From NCBI GenBank assembly GCA_942491185.1, contig CALOAB010000028.1:124001-188000 (forward strand): DNA of 64,000 nucleotides. Direction: 5' to 3'. The position numbers and the translations under genes were made by a program. Positions 54,990-64,000 of this stretch are shown piece by piece. The stretch comes from SLRI01 sp942491185 (lineage in GTDB: Bacteria; Pseudomonadota; Alphaproteobacteria; Geminicoccales; Geminicoccaceae). The notes beneath the pieces were generated by a model. That model saw only the letters and a list, made by a program, of their open reading frames with translations. It was not told where the DNA came from and made no database searches. Each line of letters starts with the position of its first letter. The first letter of the stretch is position 1.

Positions 54990-55994
54990 TCAATCGAGGC
55001 CGACTTCGGCAAAGTACTTCAACGCGCCTTCGTGGAAGGGCACGTCCAGATCCGATTCGGCCATTTGCTCTTTGGTCAACGACAAGAACAATGGCGACAG
55101 TGCCTGAAGGAGATCCAGGCTCTCAAAGTATGCCTTGGTGAACTGATAGATGACGTCGGAAGGAACCTTGGCCGACGTCGCCAGCATCGACGGCACACCC
55201 AAGGTCGGCGTATCCACCGGATTGCCCCTATAGGTGCCGCCCGCGATCACCGAGTTCACGTAGAATGGGTCCTGCCGGGCGAGCTTCTCGGTGATCGAGC
55301 TCGAAACATCGACGAGGTTGATGTCGCACAGGGTCGCGGCCTCCCTGACCGTCGGATTGGGATGTCCGATCGTGTAGATGAACGCGTCGAACTCGTCGTC
55401 GCACAGCGCCTCGGCCAGATTGGACGCCTTGAACGTGGCGACATCGGTCACTTCCGCGCCTGTCCAACCGTGGGCATCCATCAACACGTCCATGGCATTG
55501 CGTCGGCTCGAATCCTCACCACCCACATAGATCCGCTTACCCTTCAGGTCCTCGAACGTATCCATGTCCCGTCCGCCACGGGCAACGAGCGTGAAGTGCT
55601 CGATGTAGAGTCCGAACACCAGGCGAAGATCCTTGAAGGCTCCCTCTTCCTCGAACGGCCCGTTCCCGTAATAGGCATTATGCAGAGCGTCGGACTGGGC
55701 CAGAGCAAGATCGACGTCCCCCTCGCGCAGGTCCTTGATGTTCGGGATGGATCCACCGGTGATTTCGACGGTGCAGCTGATGCCGTGCTCGTCACGGTCT
55801 TCGTTGACGAGCTTGCAAATGGCCCCGCCGACAGGGTGGTAGAGGCCGCCAACTCGACCGGTCGCGATCGTCTCCGACATCTCCTCCCAAGCCGCGTCAA
55901 ACTCCTCCTCCGCGCCGACCTGACCGCCAAGTCCGACGACGGCGATGAGGCCGGCCGCCACGGCCACGCTCATTGCGCGCATACAAAATGCCAT
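54990..55994 (-). CDS. TAXI-family TRAP transporter receptor, without adjacent permease
   Basis: A 334-residue periplasmic receptor. The signal peptide is AMSVAVAAGLIAVVGLGGQVG. The family hallmark TGRVGGLYHPVGGAICKLVN near residue 50 and DLALAQSDALHNAYYGNGPF identify the TAXI group of TRAP receptors, many of which bind glutamate-like or other carboxylates. No DctQM or fused permease gene lies beside it, so it either shares a distant permease or acts as a sensor. GCGGAGCGATA precedes ATG 55994. Two internal ATGs are also possible starts. Confidence 0.88.
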   Translation of the reverse strand: MAFCMRAMSVAVAAGLIAVVGLGGQVGAEEEFDAAWEEMSETIATGRVGGLYHPVGGAICKLVNEDRDEHGISCTVEITGGSIPNIKDLREGDVDLALAQSDALHNAYYGNGPFEEEGAFKDLRLVFGLYIEHFTLVARGGRDMDTFEDLKGKRIYVGGEDSSRRNAMDVLMDAHGWTGAEVTDVATFKASNLAEALCDDEFDAFIYTIGHPNPTVREAATLCDINLVDVSSSITEKLARQDPFYVNSVIAGGTYRGNPVDTPTLGVPSMLATSAKVPSDVIYQFTKAYFESLDLLQALSPLFLSLTKEQMAESDLDVPFHEGALKYFAEVGLD

Positions 55995-56328
55995 TATCGC
56001 TCCGCTTCTGCCGCGGGCGCCGCCGCCCACATTTGCTTGGTCCAGGGGAAAGGCCGTCGCTTTCCCTCCCGAATTCACACGAGCGCCGTCGCGGAATCCG
56101 GGCCTATTTCGCTGAATTGGATTGCCCGTCACGGCCATTCACGGGTTTTTTGCCCTGTTTGCTAGATAGTGTGCACAGGGCGCGACGCAATCGCCTGGCT
56201 TTGATAGTCAATTCAAGCGGTTGGTAGGCCTCGGCATAAAGCGACCAGCGCCTGCGGGAACCCGGCCAAAAAACCGGCTGCGGACGGCTGCTCTGGATAA
56301 TCGAAGATGCTGTTGAAGAAGTGCGCTC
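55995..56328. other. Gene-free stretch upstream of the TAXI receptor
   Basis: About 330 bases with no convincing gene on either strand. It should carry the TAXI promoter (A/T-rich patches around 56110-56170). No repeats or RNA structures stand out. Confidence 0.5.
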
Positions 56329-56469
56329 TTACGCCGATCCGGAAGTCGGCTTGACGTAGATCCAGACCAGCACGCCGATGAAGGCGAAGACGGAGATAGT
56401 GAGAAGCGTGTCGACCAGATTGCTGGTGGGCGTGCTCTCGACCTTTCCGATTTCAGCGCTTTGGGCTCT
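56329..56469 (-). pseudogene. Relic of the BCCT-linked micro-membrane protein (relic 1)
   Basis: An open frame of 46 codons ending NLVDTLLTISVFAFIGVLV followed by WIYVKPTSGSA and TAA. It has one hydrophobic helix and the same tail as the intact peptide at 56537-56668 (helix then W-x-x-KP-A/T-SG). No ATG, GTG or TTG lies before the helix, and a TAG closes the frame at 56470-56472, next to a 22-base tandem duplication. It looks like a duplicated copy that lost its start. Confidence 0.55.
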
Positions 56470-56512
56470 CTATTCGAGATGGTGTCCCTCTCTATTCGAG
56501 ATGGTGTCCCTC
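56467..56512. repeat. Two-copy 22-base tandem repeat
   Basis: TCTCTATTCGAGATGGTGTC plus CC occurs twice without a gap (56467-56488 and 56489-56510), followed by a partial third start. The copies are identical, so the duplication is recent. It separates the intact and relic micro-protein genes. Confidence 0.9.
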
Positions 56513-56536
56513 GGGGCTCCGAGCGTCAGAGGCGCT

Positions 56537-56668
56537 CTACTCCTCTTCGCGCTCCTGCCGATCCGGCATGAGGGGCCCGCTGGCAGGCTTGATCCAAAGC
56601 CAGATCAGCCAGGCGAGGTAGGCAAAGATAATGATGTTCGACAGGGTGTCGCGCCAGGTGCCGATCAT
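56537..56668 (-). CDS. 43-residue single-helix membrane peptide coupled to the BCCT gene
   Basis: A tiny gene: MIGTWRDTLSNIIIFAYLAW leads into LIWLWIKPASGPLMPD and an acidic tail (RQEREEE). It has one membrane helix at about residues 10-28. Its ATG overlaps the stop of the BCCT transporter (ATGA), a strong sign of translational coupling. Two decayed relatives lie at 56329-56469 and 51690-51732, so the sequence is a real family rather than a chance frame. By analogy with small partners of other sodium-coupled transporters (for example MetS of MetP, NSS family), it may be an accessory subunit. I know of no described BCCT partner like this. Confidence 0.7.
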   Translation of the reverse strand: MIGTWRDTLSNIIIFAYLAWLIWLWIKPASGPLMPDRQEREEE

Positions 56669-58149
56669 CGTAGGCGCTCCGCTGCGAGCGCCTTGCCGAG
56701 ACACACCAGCAGCAGTGGCACGATGAACAGGAAGGCGATGGCGAAAACGGCGATGATCGAGCGGACGACGCCCACATCGCCGGAGAGTATCATGACGAAG
56801 CCCAGCACCGCGAGGATGACACCCCAGATCAGCTTCATGCTCGTGGGCGGATCGACATTGCCGCGAGCGGAGAAGATGGCCAGCGTGAAGGCCGCGGTCA
56901 CCACGCTCGTGACGACGAAGATGAAACAGGCGATCACCACGGCGGTACTGGTGAGAAAGCCGAGAGGTAGCGATTCGAGCATGACGAAGGTCACGCTATC
57001 GAAGTTGTCGAGCGTGGTCGCCAGCAATCGGTCGTTGCCACTCAGGATCTCGCTGAATCCCAAGGCGCCGAACGTGCCGAACCAGATGACGGAGAAGGCG
57101 CCAGGCACGGCGACAACGCCGAGCAGGAACTCGCGAATGGTGCGGCCACGCGAGATCCGGGCGATGAACACGCTGACGAACGGCGCCCAGGCGAGCCACC
57201 AGATCATGTAGTTGAGCGGCCAGGTTTGAAACCAGTCGGTCAGCGCATCATCGACGAAGGTAAACGCCGTGAAGCCCATCGGCACGGCCGAAGCAATGTA
57301 CCGCCCGAACCCTTCGACCAACGCATTCATGACGTAGTGCGTTCTGCCTCCGAGGATGAGCCAAACGAGCAGCCCGCCGCAGATACCCATGGCCACGTTG
57401 GACATGATCGACATGCCGCGGGTGACATCGAAGGTCAGTGGGATCAAGGACGCGACGCAGAGCAGGAGGAAGATGGGCACGGTCAAGAACGACGCATCGC
57501 CAAGGCCGAAGACGCGTGCCACCCCCGCCTGCACCTGGAAAACGCCCATCGCCAGCGTTCCGGCGAGGCCAACGGCGATCGCGACGATGGTCAGAAGATC
57601 GATGACAAAGCCGACATAGCGAGGCCAGCCGGTGCGCCCGAACACACCCTCGACTGGTGCGCTCAAAATCATGGCGCCGCCGCGGCGGAAGGTGAAGTAG
57701 GCCATGACGAGACCCACCGTGGCGTAGATCGCCCAGGCGTGCAGACCCCAATCGAAGTAGGTCGCCATGAGTGCGGCCGACGCGGCCTCCGCGTCGCTGC
57801 CGTACTGCCGGAACAGGTTGAAGTGGGTGATCGGCTCGGCGGCGCCGTAGTAGAGGAGGCCGACGCCCATGCCCGTGGCGAACAGCATGGCGAGCCACGT
57901 CACGGTGCCGAACTCGGGCCGATCGTCGTCCGCGCCGAGCCTGATGCGGCCGAAGGGCGAGAAGGCGAGGCCGATCGACGTCAGCAACAACGTGCTCACG
58001 AGCAGCATGATGAACCAGCCACGGCTCGTAAACTGCTCGGTTGCGACGCGTCCCGCCCACCTGCCCATAGCCTCCGGATCGATGAGACCCGCCGCGGCGA
58101 TCAGCGATGTCACCGCCAAAGCGACGAGGAGCAGTGGCTGGCGAAACAT
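56665..58149 (-). CDS. BCCT-family (betaine/carnitine/choline) transporter
   Basis: Sodium- or proton-coupled importer of betaine-like compounds, 494 residues with about 12 helices. Diagnostic segments are FATGMGVGLLYYGAAEPITH, FDWGLHAWAIYATVGLVMAY, NYMIWWLAWAPFVSVFIARI (the Trp-rich substrate box), SRGRTIREFLLGVVAVP and VTSVVTAAFTLAIF. The C-terminus is short, without the osmosensing tail of BetP. The ATG at 58149 (MFRQPLLLVALAVTS) is the sensible start. It is followed by the coupled 43-residue peptide and preceded by remains of a second BCCT gene. Confidence 0.93.
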   Translation of the reverse strand: MFRQPLLLVALAVTSLIAAAGLIDPEAMGRWAGRVATEQFTSRGWFIMLLVSTLLLTSIGLAFSPFGRIRLGADDDRPEFGTVTWLAMLFATGMGVGLLYYGAAEPITHFNLFRQYGSDAEAASAALMATYFDWGLHAWAIYATVGLVMAYFTFRRGGAMILSAPVEGVFGRTGWPRYVGFVIDLLTIVAIAVGLAGTLAMGVFQVQAGVARVFGLGDASFLTVPIFLLLCVASLIPLTFDVTRGMSIMSNVAMGICGGLLVWLILGGRTHYVMNALVEGFGRYIASAVPMGFTAFTFVDDALTDWFQTWPLNYMIWWLAWAPFVSVFIARISRGRTIREFLLGVVAVPGAFSVIWFGTFGALGFSEILSGNDRLLATTLDNFDSVTFVMLESLPLGFLTSTAVVIACFIFVVTSVVTAAFTLAIFSARGNVDPPTSMKLIWGVILAVLGFVMILSGDVGVVRSIIAVFAIAFLFIVPLLLVCLGKALAAERLR

Positions 58150-58261
58150 GGGCGCATTTCCCTTTGCGGCACGGACAATCGACGTATGCCCGAGCGAGGC
58201 AGGCTGGACAACCACAAACGCCCGAGGAAATCGCCAACGAAAACGAGGCATTAGCCCGAAG

Positions 58262-58637
58262 ATCTCGTCGGTGTGGCGGCCAGGGCGCCCGGCAGTTCCT
58301 CTGAACGGACATCGCCCATTCGACGCCGTCTCGTGCCTGGAAGACACCTATTGCCACCGACCCGCCGACGCCGATCGCGGTGGCATGGATGGCAAAGAGG
58401 GTGCTGGCCCAGGCGATCGTCGCGGAGCGTAGCACGCCTACGTGAGCACCGGCCGTCCGCAGCCTGACGACATGTACCGTCAGGATCAAGGCGCTCTGAT
58501 GAGCCGAATGCGGACCAGAGTTGCCGCAGTGCTGGCGAGCCCGCTCGTGTCGATCCGGCCCTGGAACGCGATGGCGCCAGTGACGGAGAGAGCCGCAAGC
58601 AGAAGCGGATTGCTGAGGCGGGCCTTGCCGTTGATCG
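58262..58637 (-). pseudogene. Remnant of a second BCCT transporter gene
   Basis: On the minus strand two fragments of a BCCT protein remain. The first reads ARLSNPLLLAALSVTGAIAF and GRIDTSGLASTAATLV, parallel to the N-terminus of the intact neighbour (FRQPLLLVALAVTSLIAAAG). The second reads TLFAIHATAIGVGGSVAIGV followed by FQARDGV, parallel to its internal DLLTIVAIAVGLAGTLAMGV and FQVQAGV. The roughly 180 residues that should lie between them are deleted, and stops interrupt the frame. The rest of 58150-58841 holds no gene. Confidence 0.65.
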
Positions 58638-58841
58638 GTTTCTAGGCACCGGTTCACCTTTCGCCGAGAAGCGAGAAACCAAGAGATCTATCCGAAGGCC
58701 CGGCAGCGTTGGCCGCTACCAGCCAGATATTGATGGCTGTCACGTGGTCTGCCGGCCGGCCGGGAGAAGGACAATTGCCCCCACTTGCACCGGCCCCATG
58801 CTGCCGCTAAGCCCTGCATCATCCGCCGCTCGAGGACACCC

Positions 58842-59503
58842 ATGCGCGCCTGCGTCATCACCTTTCCGGGCTCGAACTGCGACCGTGATCTCGCCGTCGG
58901 CTTCGAGGCCATCTTCGAACGACCCTGTGCCCGCGTCTGGCATGGCGACACGACCCTGCCTGAGGTCGACGTGATCGGCGTGCCGGGCGGCTTTTCTTAC
59001 GGCGACTATCTGCGCTGTGGCGCCATCGCCTCGCGCTCGCCGATCATGGCGGACGTGATCCGCCGGGCGCAGGCGGGCGCCTTCGTCATCGGCATCTGCA
59101 ACGGCTTTCAGGTGCTCTGCGAGGCCGGACTCCTGCCGGGTGCGCTCCTGCGCAATGCCGGGCTGAGCTTCGTCTGCCGGCATGTCGAGGTCGAGGTCGC
59201 GTCCACCGCCACGCCCTTCACCGGCGCTTATGGCCAAGCCGACCGGCTGTCGCTGCCGGTGGCGCACCACGACGGCAACTACCACGTCGACGCCGCCGGG
59301 CTCGACCGGCTCGAGGGCGAGGGCAGGGTGGCGTTTCGCTACCGTGACAACCCGAACGGCTCGCTCAACGACATCGCCGGCATCGTCTCCGAGAACGGCC
59401 GGGTGCTCGGCATGATGCCGCATCCCGAACGCGCCATCGAGAAGCCGCTCGGCAGCGCCGACGGCCGCGGCGTCTTCACCTCGCTGCTCGAAGGCGTCGG
59501 CTG

Positions 59504-59504
<1 letters not shown>
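58842..59504 (+). CDS. purQ: Phosphoribosylformylglycinamidine synthase, glutaminase subunit
   Basis: Glutaminase that supplies ammonia to PurL in the fourth step of purine synthesis. The 220-residue protein has the nucleophile Cys86 in FVIGICNGFQVLCEAGLLPG, preceded by GVPGGFSYGDYLRCGAIAS, and the catalytic His/Glu in LGMMPHPERAIEKPLG. The stop overlaps the purL start (TGATG). The small PurS subunit normally needed with PurQ is not found upstream here and must be encoded elsewhere. Confidence 0.98.
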
Positions 59505-61708
<2,204 letters not shown>

Positions 61709-61769
61709 GCCAGCAACCCATCTAAACAGTGGCTGCGCCACCAGGCTTCAACCGAGCGGGGAGTCCTTC

Positions 61770-62003
61770 ATGCCGATGAGTGCGACCGAGATCGAAAGCG
61801 CCATCAAGGCGACGCTGCCCGATGCCGAGGTCGAGATCCAGGATCTCGCCGGTGACGGCGATCACTACCGCGCCACCGTCACCTCCAGCGCGTTTGCCGG
61901 CATGCCCCGCGTGAAGCAGCACAAGCTGGTCTACGAGGCGCTGGGCGGCCGCATGGGCGGCGCCCTCCACGCCCTGGCGCTCACCACCAAGACTCCAGCC
62001 TGA
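61770..62003 (+). CDS. bolA: BolA-family protein
   Basis: A 77-residue BolA protein that forms a heterodimer with the monothiol glutaredoxin encoded next, sharing a [2Fe-2S] cluster in iron-sulfur trafficking. ATEIESAIKATLPDAEVEIQ opens the fold, and the conserved His is in MPRVKQHKLVYEALGGRMG. The start is ATG 61770; upstream in-frame codons run into the purL end. The pairing bolA-grxD after purL is common in alphaproteobacteria. Confidence 0.95.
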   Translation: MPMSATEIESAIKATLPDAEVEIQDLAGDGDHYRATVTSSAFAGMPRVKQHKLVYEALGGRMGGALHALALTTKTPA

Positions 62004-62029
62004 TCCCACACTTCTCCCAGGAGACCCCC

Positions 62030-62359
62030 ATGGCCGAGCCGATCCACGCCACCATCGACGAGCAGGTGAAGAACGACGACATCGTCCTCTACATGAAGGG
62101 CACGCCGGTCTTCCCGATGTGCGGCTTCTCCGCCGGCGTCGTCCAGCTCCTCACCCAGCTCGACGTCAAGTACCAGGCCTACAACGTCCTCGACGACATG
62201 GACCTGCGCGAAGGCATCAAGACCTACTCTGACTGGCCCACCATCCCCCAGCTCTACCTCAAGGGCGAGTTCGTCGGCGGCTTCGACATCGTCCGCGAAA
62301 TGGCCGAAAGCGGCGAGCTTCAGACAATGCTCAAGGAGAAGGGCTTGGCCGAGGCCTGA
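62030..62359 (+). CDS. grxD: Monothiol glutaredoxin (Grx4 type)
   Basis: A 109-residue CGFS glutaredoxin that binds and passes on [2Fe-2S] clusters with BolA and glutathione. The active site is GTPVFPMCGFSAGVVQLL with Cys31. The glutathione-binding TVP-like segment is DWPTIPQLYLKGEFVGGFDI. The start after AGGAGACC is clear. The length is exactly that of the family. Confidence 0.98.
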   Translation: MAEPIHATIDEQVKNDDIVLYMKGTPVFPMCGFSAGVVQLLTQLDVKYQAYNVLDDMDLREGIKTYSDWPTIPQLYLKGEFVGGFDIVREMAESGELQTMLKEKGLAEA

Positions 62360-62601
62360 GGCGGCTCTCAGCGACGAGCCAATTGCCGAGGAGCGCTTGC
62401 TACTAGGCGGGCGCTGTCGACTGGCACGTTGCTCGCAGACAACGGCGTTGCCGTTTCCGGCAGCATTGCGCAGCATCAAGCATCGCAAGTCGATGGAGGG
62501 CCCGGGCAGCCCCGTGCCAGGCGGCTCTCAGCGTCTCGCGCGCGGGCTCGAAGTGGCCGCCGGTCTGACCGCCGATCCCGCTCCAGCGATGGCGCGCGCG
62601 C
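62360..62601. other. Gene-free gap between grxD and the exonuclease gene
   Basis: About 240 bases without a supported gene. The 15-base word AGGCGGCTCTCAGCG occurs at 62359 and again at 62519, 160 bases apart. I see no hairpin or RNA structure linked to it. Confidence 0.4.
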
Positions 62602-63630
62602 GTGGCTGACCATAGCCATCTCCTCCAGATCCGGCCGGAAGGGATCTATCTTCCAGCAGCAGATCTCTTCCTCGACCCCGTGCGGCCGGTGCCGCGGGCG
62701 GCGATCAGTCACGGCCATGCCGATCATGCACGAGCGGGACATGGTGCTGTCATCGCCACAGCCGAGACGCTCGCCATCATGCAGGTGCGCTACGGCGTCG
62801 AGCCGGAACAGAACCGGCGGGCATTGTCTTTCGGCGAGGTGATCGACGTCGGCGTCGGCAAGACATCGGTGCGACTCTGGCTGGCACCCGCCGGCCATGT
62901 GCTCGGCTCGGCCCAGATCGTGATCGAGCAGGACGGCACGCGGCTGGTCTACTCGGGTGACTACAAGCCGCGTGCCGACGCGACGTGCACGGCCTTCGAG
63001 CCGGTGGTCTGCGATATCTTCATCACCGAGGCGACCTTCGGCCTGCCGGTCTTCCGCCACCCGCCGGCCGGCGACGAGGTCGCCAAGTTGTTGACCGCAC
63101 AGCAGCAATTCGGCGAGCGCGCCATCGTCGTCGGCGCCTATGCCTTGGGCAAGGCGCAACGGGTGATCAAGGAGCTGCGGCTTGCCGGCTACGATCAGCC
63201 GATCCACCTGCACGGCGCGCTGCTGCCCTTGTGCCGGCTCTATCAGGACCACGGTGTCGATCTCGGCGAGCTGAGACCCGCCACCGCCGGCGAGCGCGGC
63301 AAGGCGCGCGCCGATCTCAAAGGGCAGATCGTTCTGGCGCCGCCCTCGGCCATCGCGGATCGGTGGGCCCGACGCCTGCCCGAGCCGGTGATCGCCATGG
63401 CCTCGGGTTGGATGCGGGTCAAGCAGCGCGCCAAGCAGCGCGGTGTCGAGCTGCCCTTGATCTTGTCCGACCACGCTGACTGGGACGAGCTGCTGGCCAC
63501 GATCGAAGCGACCCAGGCTGGCGAGATCTGGGTCACCCACGGCCGCGAGGAAGCGCTCGTCCACGCCTGCAGCCAGCGCGGCATCAAGGCCAGAGCGCTC
63601 GCTCTGGTCGGCTATGACGAAGACGGCTGA
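62602..63630 (+). CDS. Ligase-associated Mbl-fold DNA exonuclease
   Basis: Metallo-beta-lactamase-fold nuclease of 342 residues, from the proteobacterial cluster that joins an exonuclease, an ATP-dependent DNA ligase and a helicase in repair. The metal site is in RAAISHGHADHARAGHG near residue 38. Further ligands are in LAPAGHVLGSAQIVIEQDG, LVYSGDYKPRAD and LILSDHADWDELLATIE, and WVTHGREEALVH is near the end. The start is GTG 62602. The ligase gene begins nine bases after its stop. Confidence 0.9.
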   Translation: MADHSHLLQIRPEGIYLPAADLFLDPVRPVPRAAISHGHADHARAGHGAVIATAETLAIMQVRYGVEPEQNRRALSFGEVIDVGVGKTSVRLWLAPAGHVLGSAQIVIEQDGTRLVYSGDYKPRADATCTAFEPVVCDIFITEATFGLPVFRHPPAGDEVAKLLTAQQQFGERAIVVGAYALGKAQRVIKELRLAGYDQPIHLHGALLPLCRLYQDHGVDLGELRPATAGERGKARADLKGQIVLAPPSAIADRWARRLPEPVIAMASGWMRVKQRAKQRGVELPLILSDHADWDELLATIEATQAGEIWVTHGREEALVHACSQRGIKARALALVGYDEDG

Positions 63631-63639
63631 AGAGCTCCG

Positions 63640-64000
63640 ATGAAGCCGTTCGCCGCCCTTTTGGATCGACTACTCCACAGCCCGCAGCGCAACGCCAAGC
63701 TCAGGCTGCTCGCCGACTACTTTCAGAGCACGCCGGATCCTGATCGCGGCTACGCCCTGGCGGCGCTTACCGGCGGGCTCGATTTCGCGCATGCCAAGCC
63801 GGCGCTCATTCGCGAGCTCGCCATGCGCCGCAGCGATCCGGTCCTGTTCCAGCTGTCCTACGATTTCGTCGGTGACCTGGCCGAGACCACGGCCCTGATC
63901 TGGCCGCCGGCCACCGGCAGCGGCACCGTGCGCCTGCGCGAGGTGGTCGAGCAGCTGCAGACCACGGCCAAGGCTGGCCAGGCACGGCTGATCGAAGACT
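63640..64000 (+). CDS. ATP-dependent DNA ligase, N-terminal part (runs off right edge)
   Basis: The first 120 residues of the ligase of the same repair cluster: MKPFAALLDRLLHSPQRNAK, LLADYFQSTPDPDRGYALAA and PVLFQLSYDFVGDLAETTAL are strongly conserved in the proteobacterial LigC-like group often called cisplatin-damage-response ligase. This part is the N-terminal helical domain; the nucleotidyltransferase Lys motif lies beyond the window edge. It is nine bases downstream of the exonuclease gene, in one operon. Confidence 0.9.
   Translation, partial: MKPFAALLDRLLHSPQRNAKLRLLADYFQSTPDPDRGYALAALTGGLDFAHAKPALIRELAMRRSDPVLFQLSYDFVGDLAETTALIWPPATGSGTVRLREVVEQLQTTAKAGQARLIED

Noticed and set aside
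55973..56227. 84-codon plus-strand frame upstream of the TAXI gene
   Set aside because: No ribosome-binding site, no hydrophobic or family pattern, and it overlaps the start of the TAXI gene.
58642..58841. Possible purS gene upstream of purQ
   Set aside because: No frame of about 80 codons with PurS features lies there; the gene must be elsewhere.
62359..62533. 15-base word AGGCGGCTCTCAGCG repeated at 62359 and 62519
   Set aside because: Only two copies, no structure or gene association, so no function can be argued.

Overview
This window is very GC-rich, densely packed chromosomal DNA, almost certainly from an alphaproteobacterium. A Rhodospirillales-like lineage fits best, but I cannot name the genus. 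The evidence is the recO-parC pair, the purQ-purL-bolA-grxD run, membrane urate hydroxylase PuuD with a fused cytochrome c domain, the pstSCAB-phoU-phoB block with long PstC and PstA, the HutF-type histidine pathway and the start of the exonuclease/ATP-dependent DNA ligase repair cluster. No rRNA, tRNA, CRISPR array or complete transposase was seen.

Layout. 0-2 kb: parC (cut by the left edge) and recO. 2-6 kb: two toxin-antitoxin loci whose toxins are both broken, with kynureninase and urate hydroxylase between them. 5.8-7.7 kb: pseudouridine catabolism (psuK, psuG). 7.7-12.5 kb: an RpiR-type regulator, a DctPQM TRAP transporter and a racemase-family enzyme. Matching palindromes lie before the regulator and before the transporter, and a 23-base direct repeat flanks the block. 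12.5-14.1 kb: an SDR and a GNAT. 14.2-20.9 kb: a polyamine-type ABC transporter with a histidinol-dehydrogenase-like enzyme, interrupted by a Phd/VapC pair and a ClpP paralogue. 21-22 kb: copper-handling genes. 22-25.4 kb: two divergent PepSY operons, one with a cytochrome b561 and one with a two-component system, sharing a phased repeat array. 25.4-33 kb: TenA and the complete hut pathway (hutF, hutIHGU). 33-38.4 kb: a less GC-rich segment with three DUF1254/DUF1214 secreted proteins, two broken tails of further paralogues and a broken outer-membrane transporter gene. 38.7-46.5 kb: the phosphate regulon (phoB, phoU, pstBACS, phoR) with a three-repeat Pho box. phoU and phoB carry three +1 frameshifts. 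46.5-48.5 kb: acetoacetyl-CoA synthetase. 48.6-58.7 kb: an accessory stretch with a SOUL protein, small secreted proteins, a phospholipase-D family lipoprotein, an unknown lipoprotein, an MscS channel, a lone TAXI receptor and a BCCT transporter. The BCCT gene is translationally linked to a 43-residue membrane peptide that has two decayed relatives nearby. 58.8-64 kb: purQ, purL, bolA, grxD, the Mbl-fold exonuclease and the start of the DNA ligase.

How the genes work together. HutH, HutU, HutI, HutF and HutG take histidine to glutamate plus formate. PsuK and PsuG break down pseudouridine. PuuD oxidises urate and KynU serves tryptophan degradation, so the left half is rich in nitrogen and nucleoside salvage. 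The right half is membrane and osmotic physiology plus core housekeeping. The most unusual items are the BCCT-linked micro-membrane-protein family, the RpiR/TRAP block with shared operators and flanking repeats, the DUF1254 cluster with its graveyard of tails, and the repeated decay of toxin-antitoxin partners.
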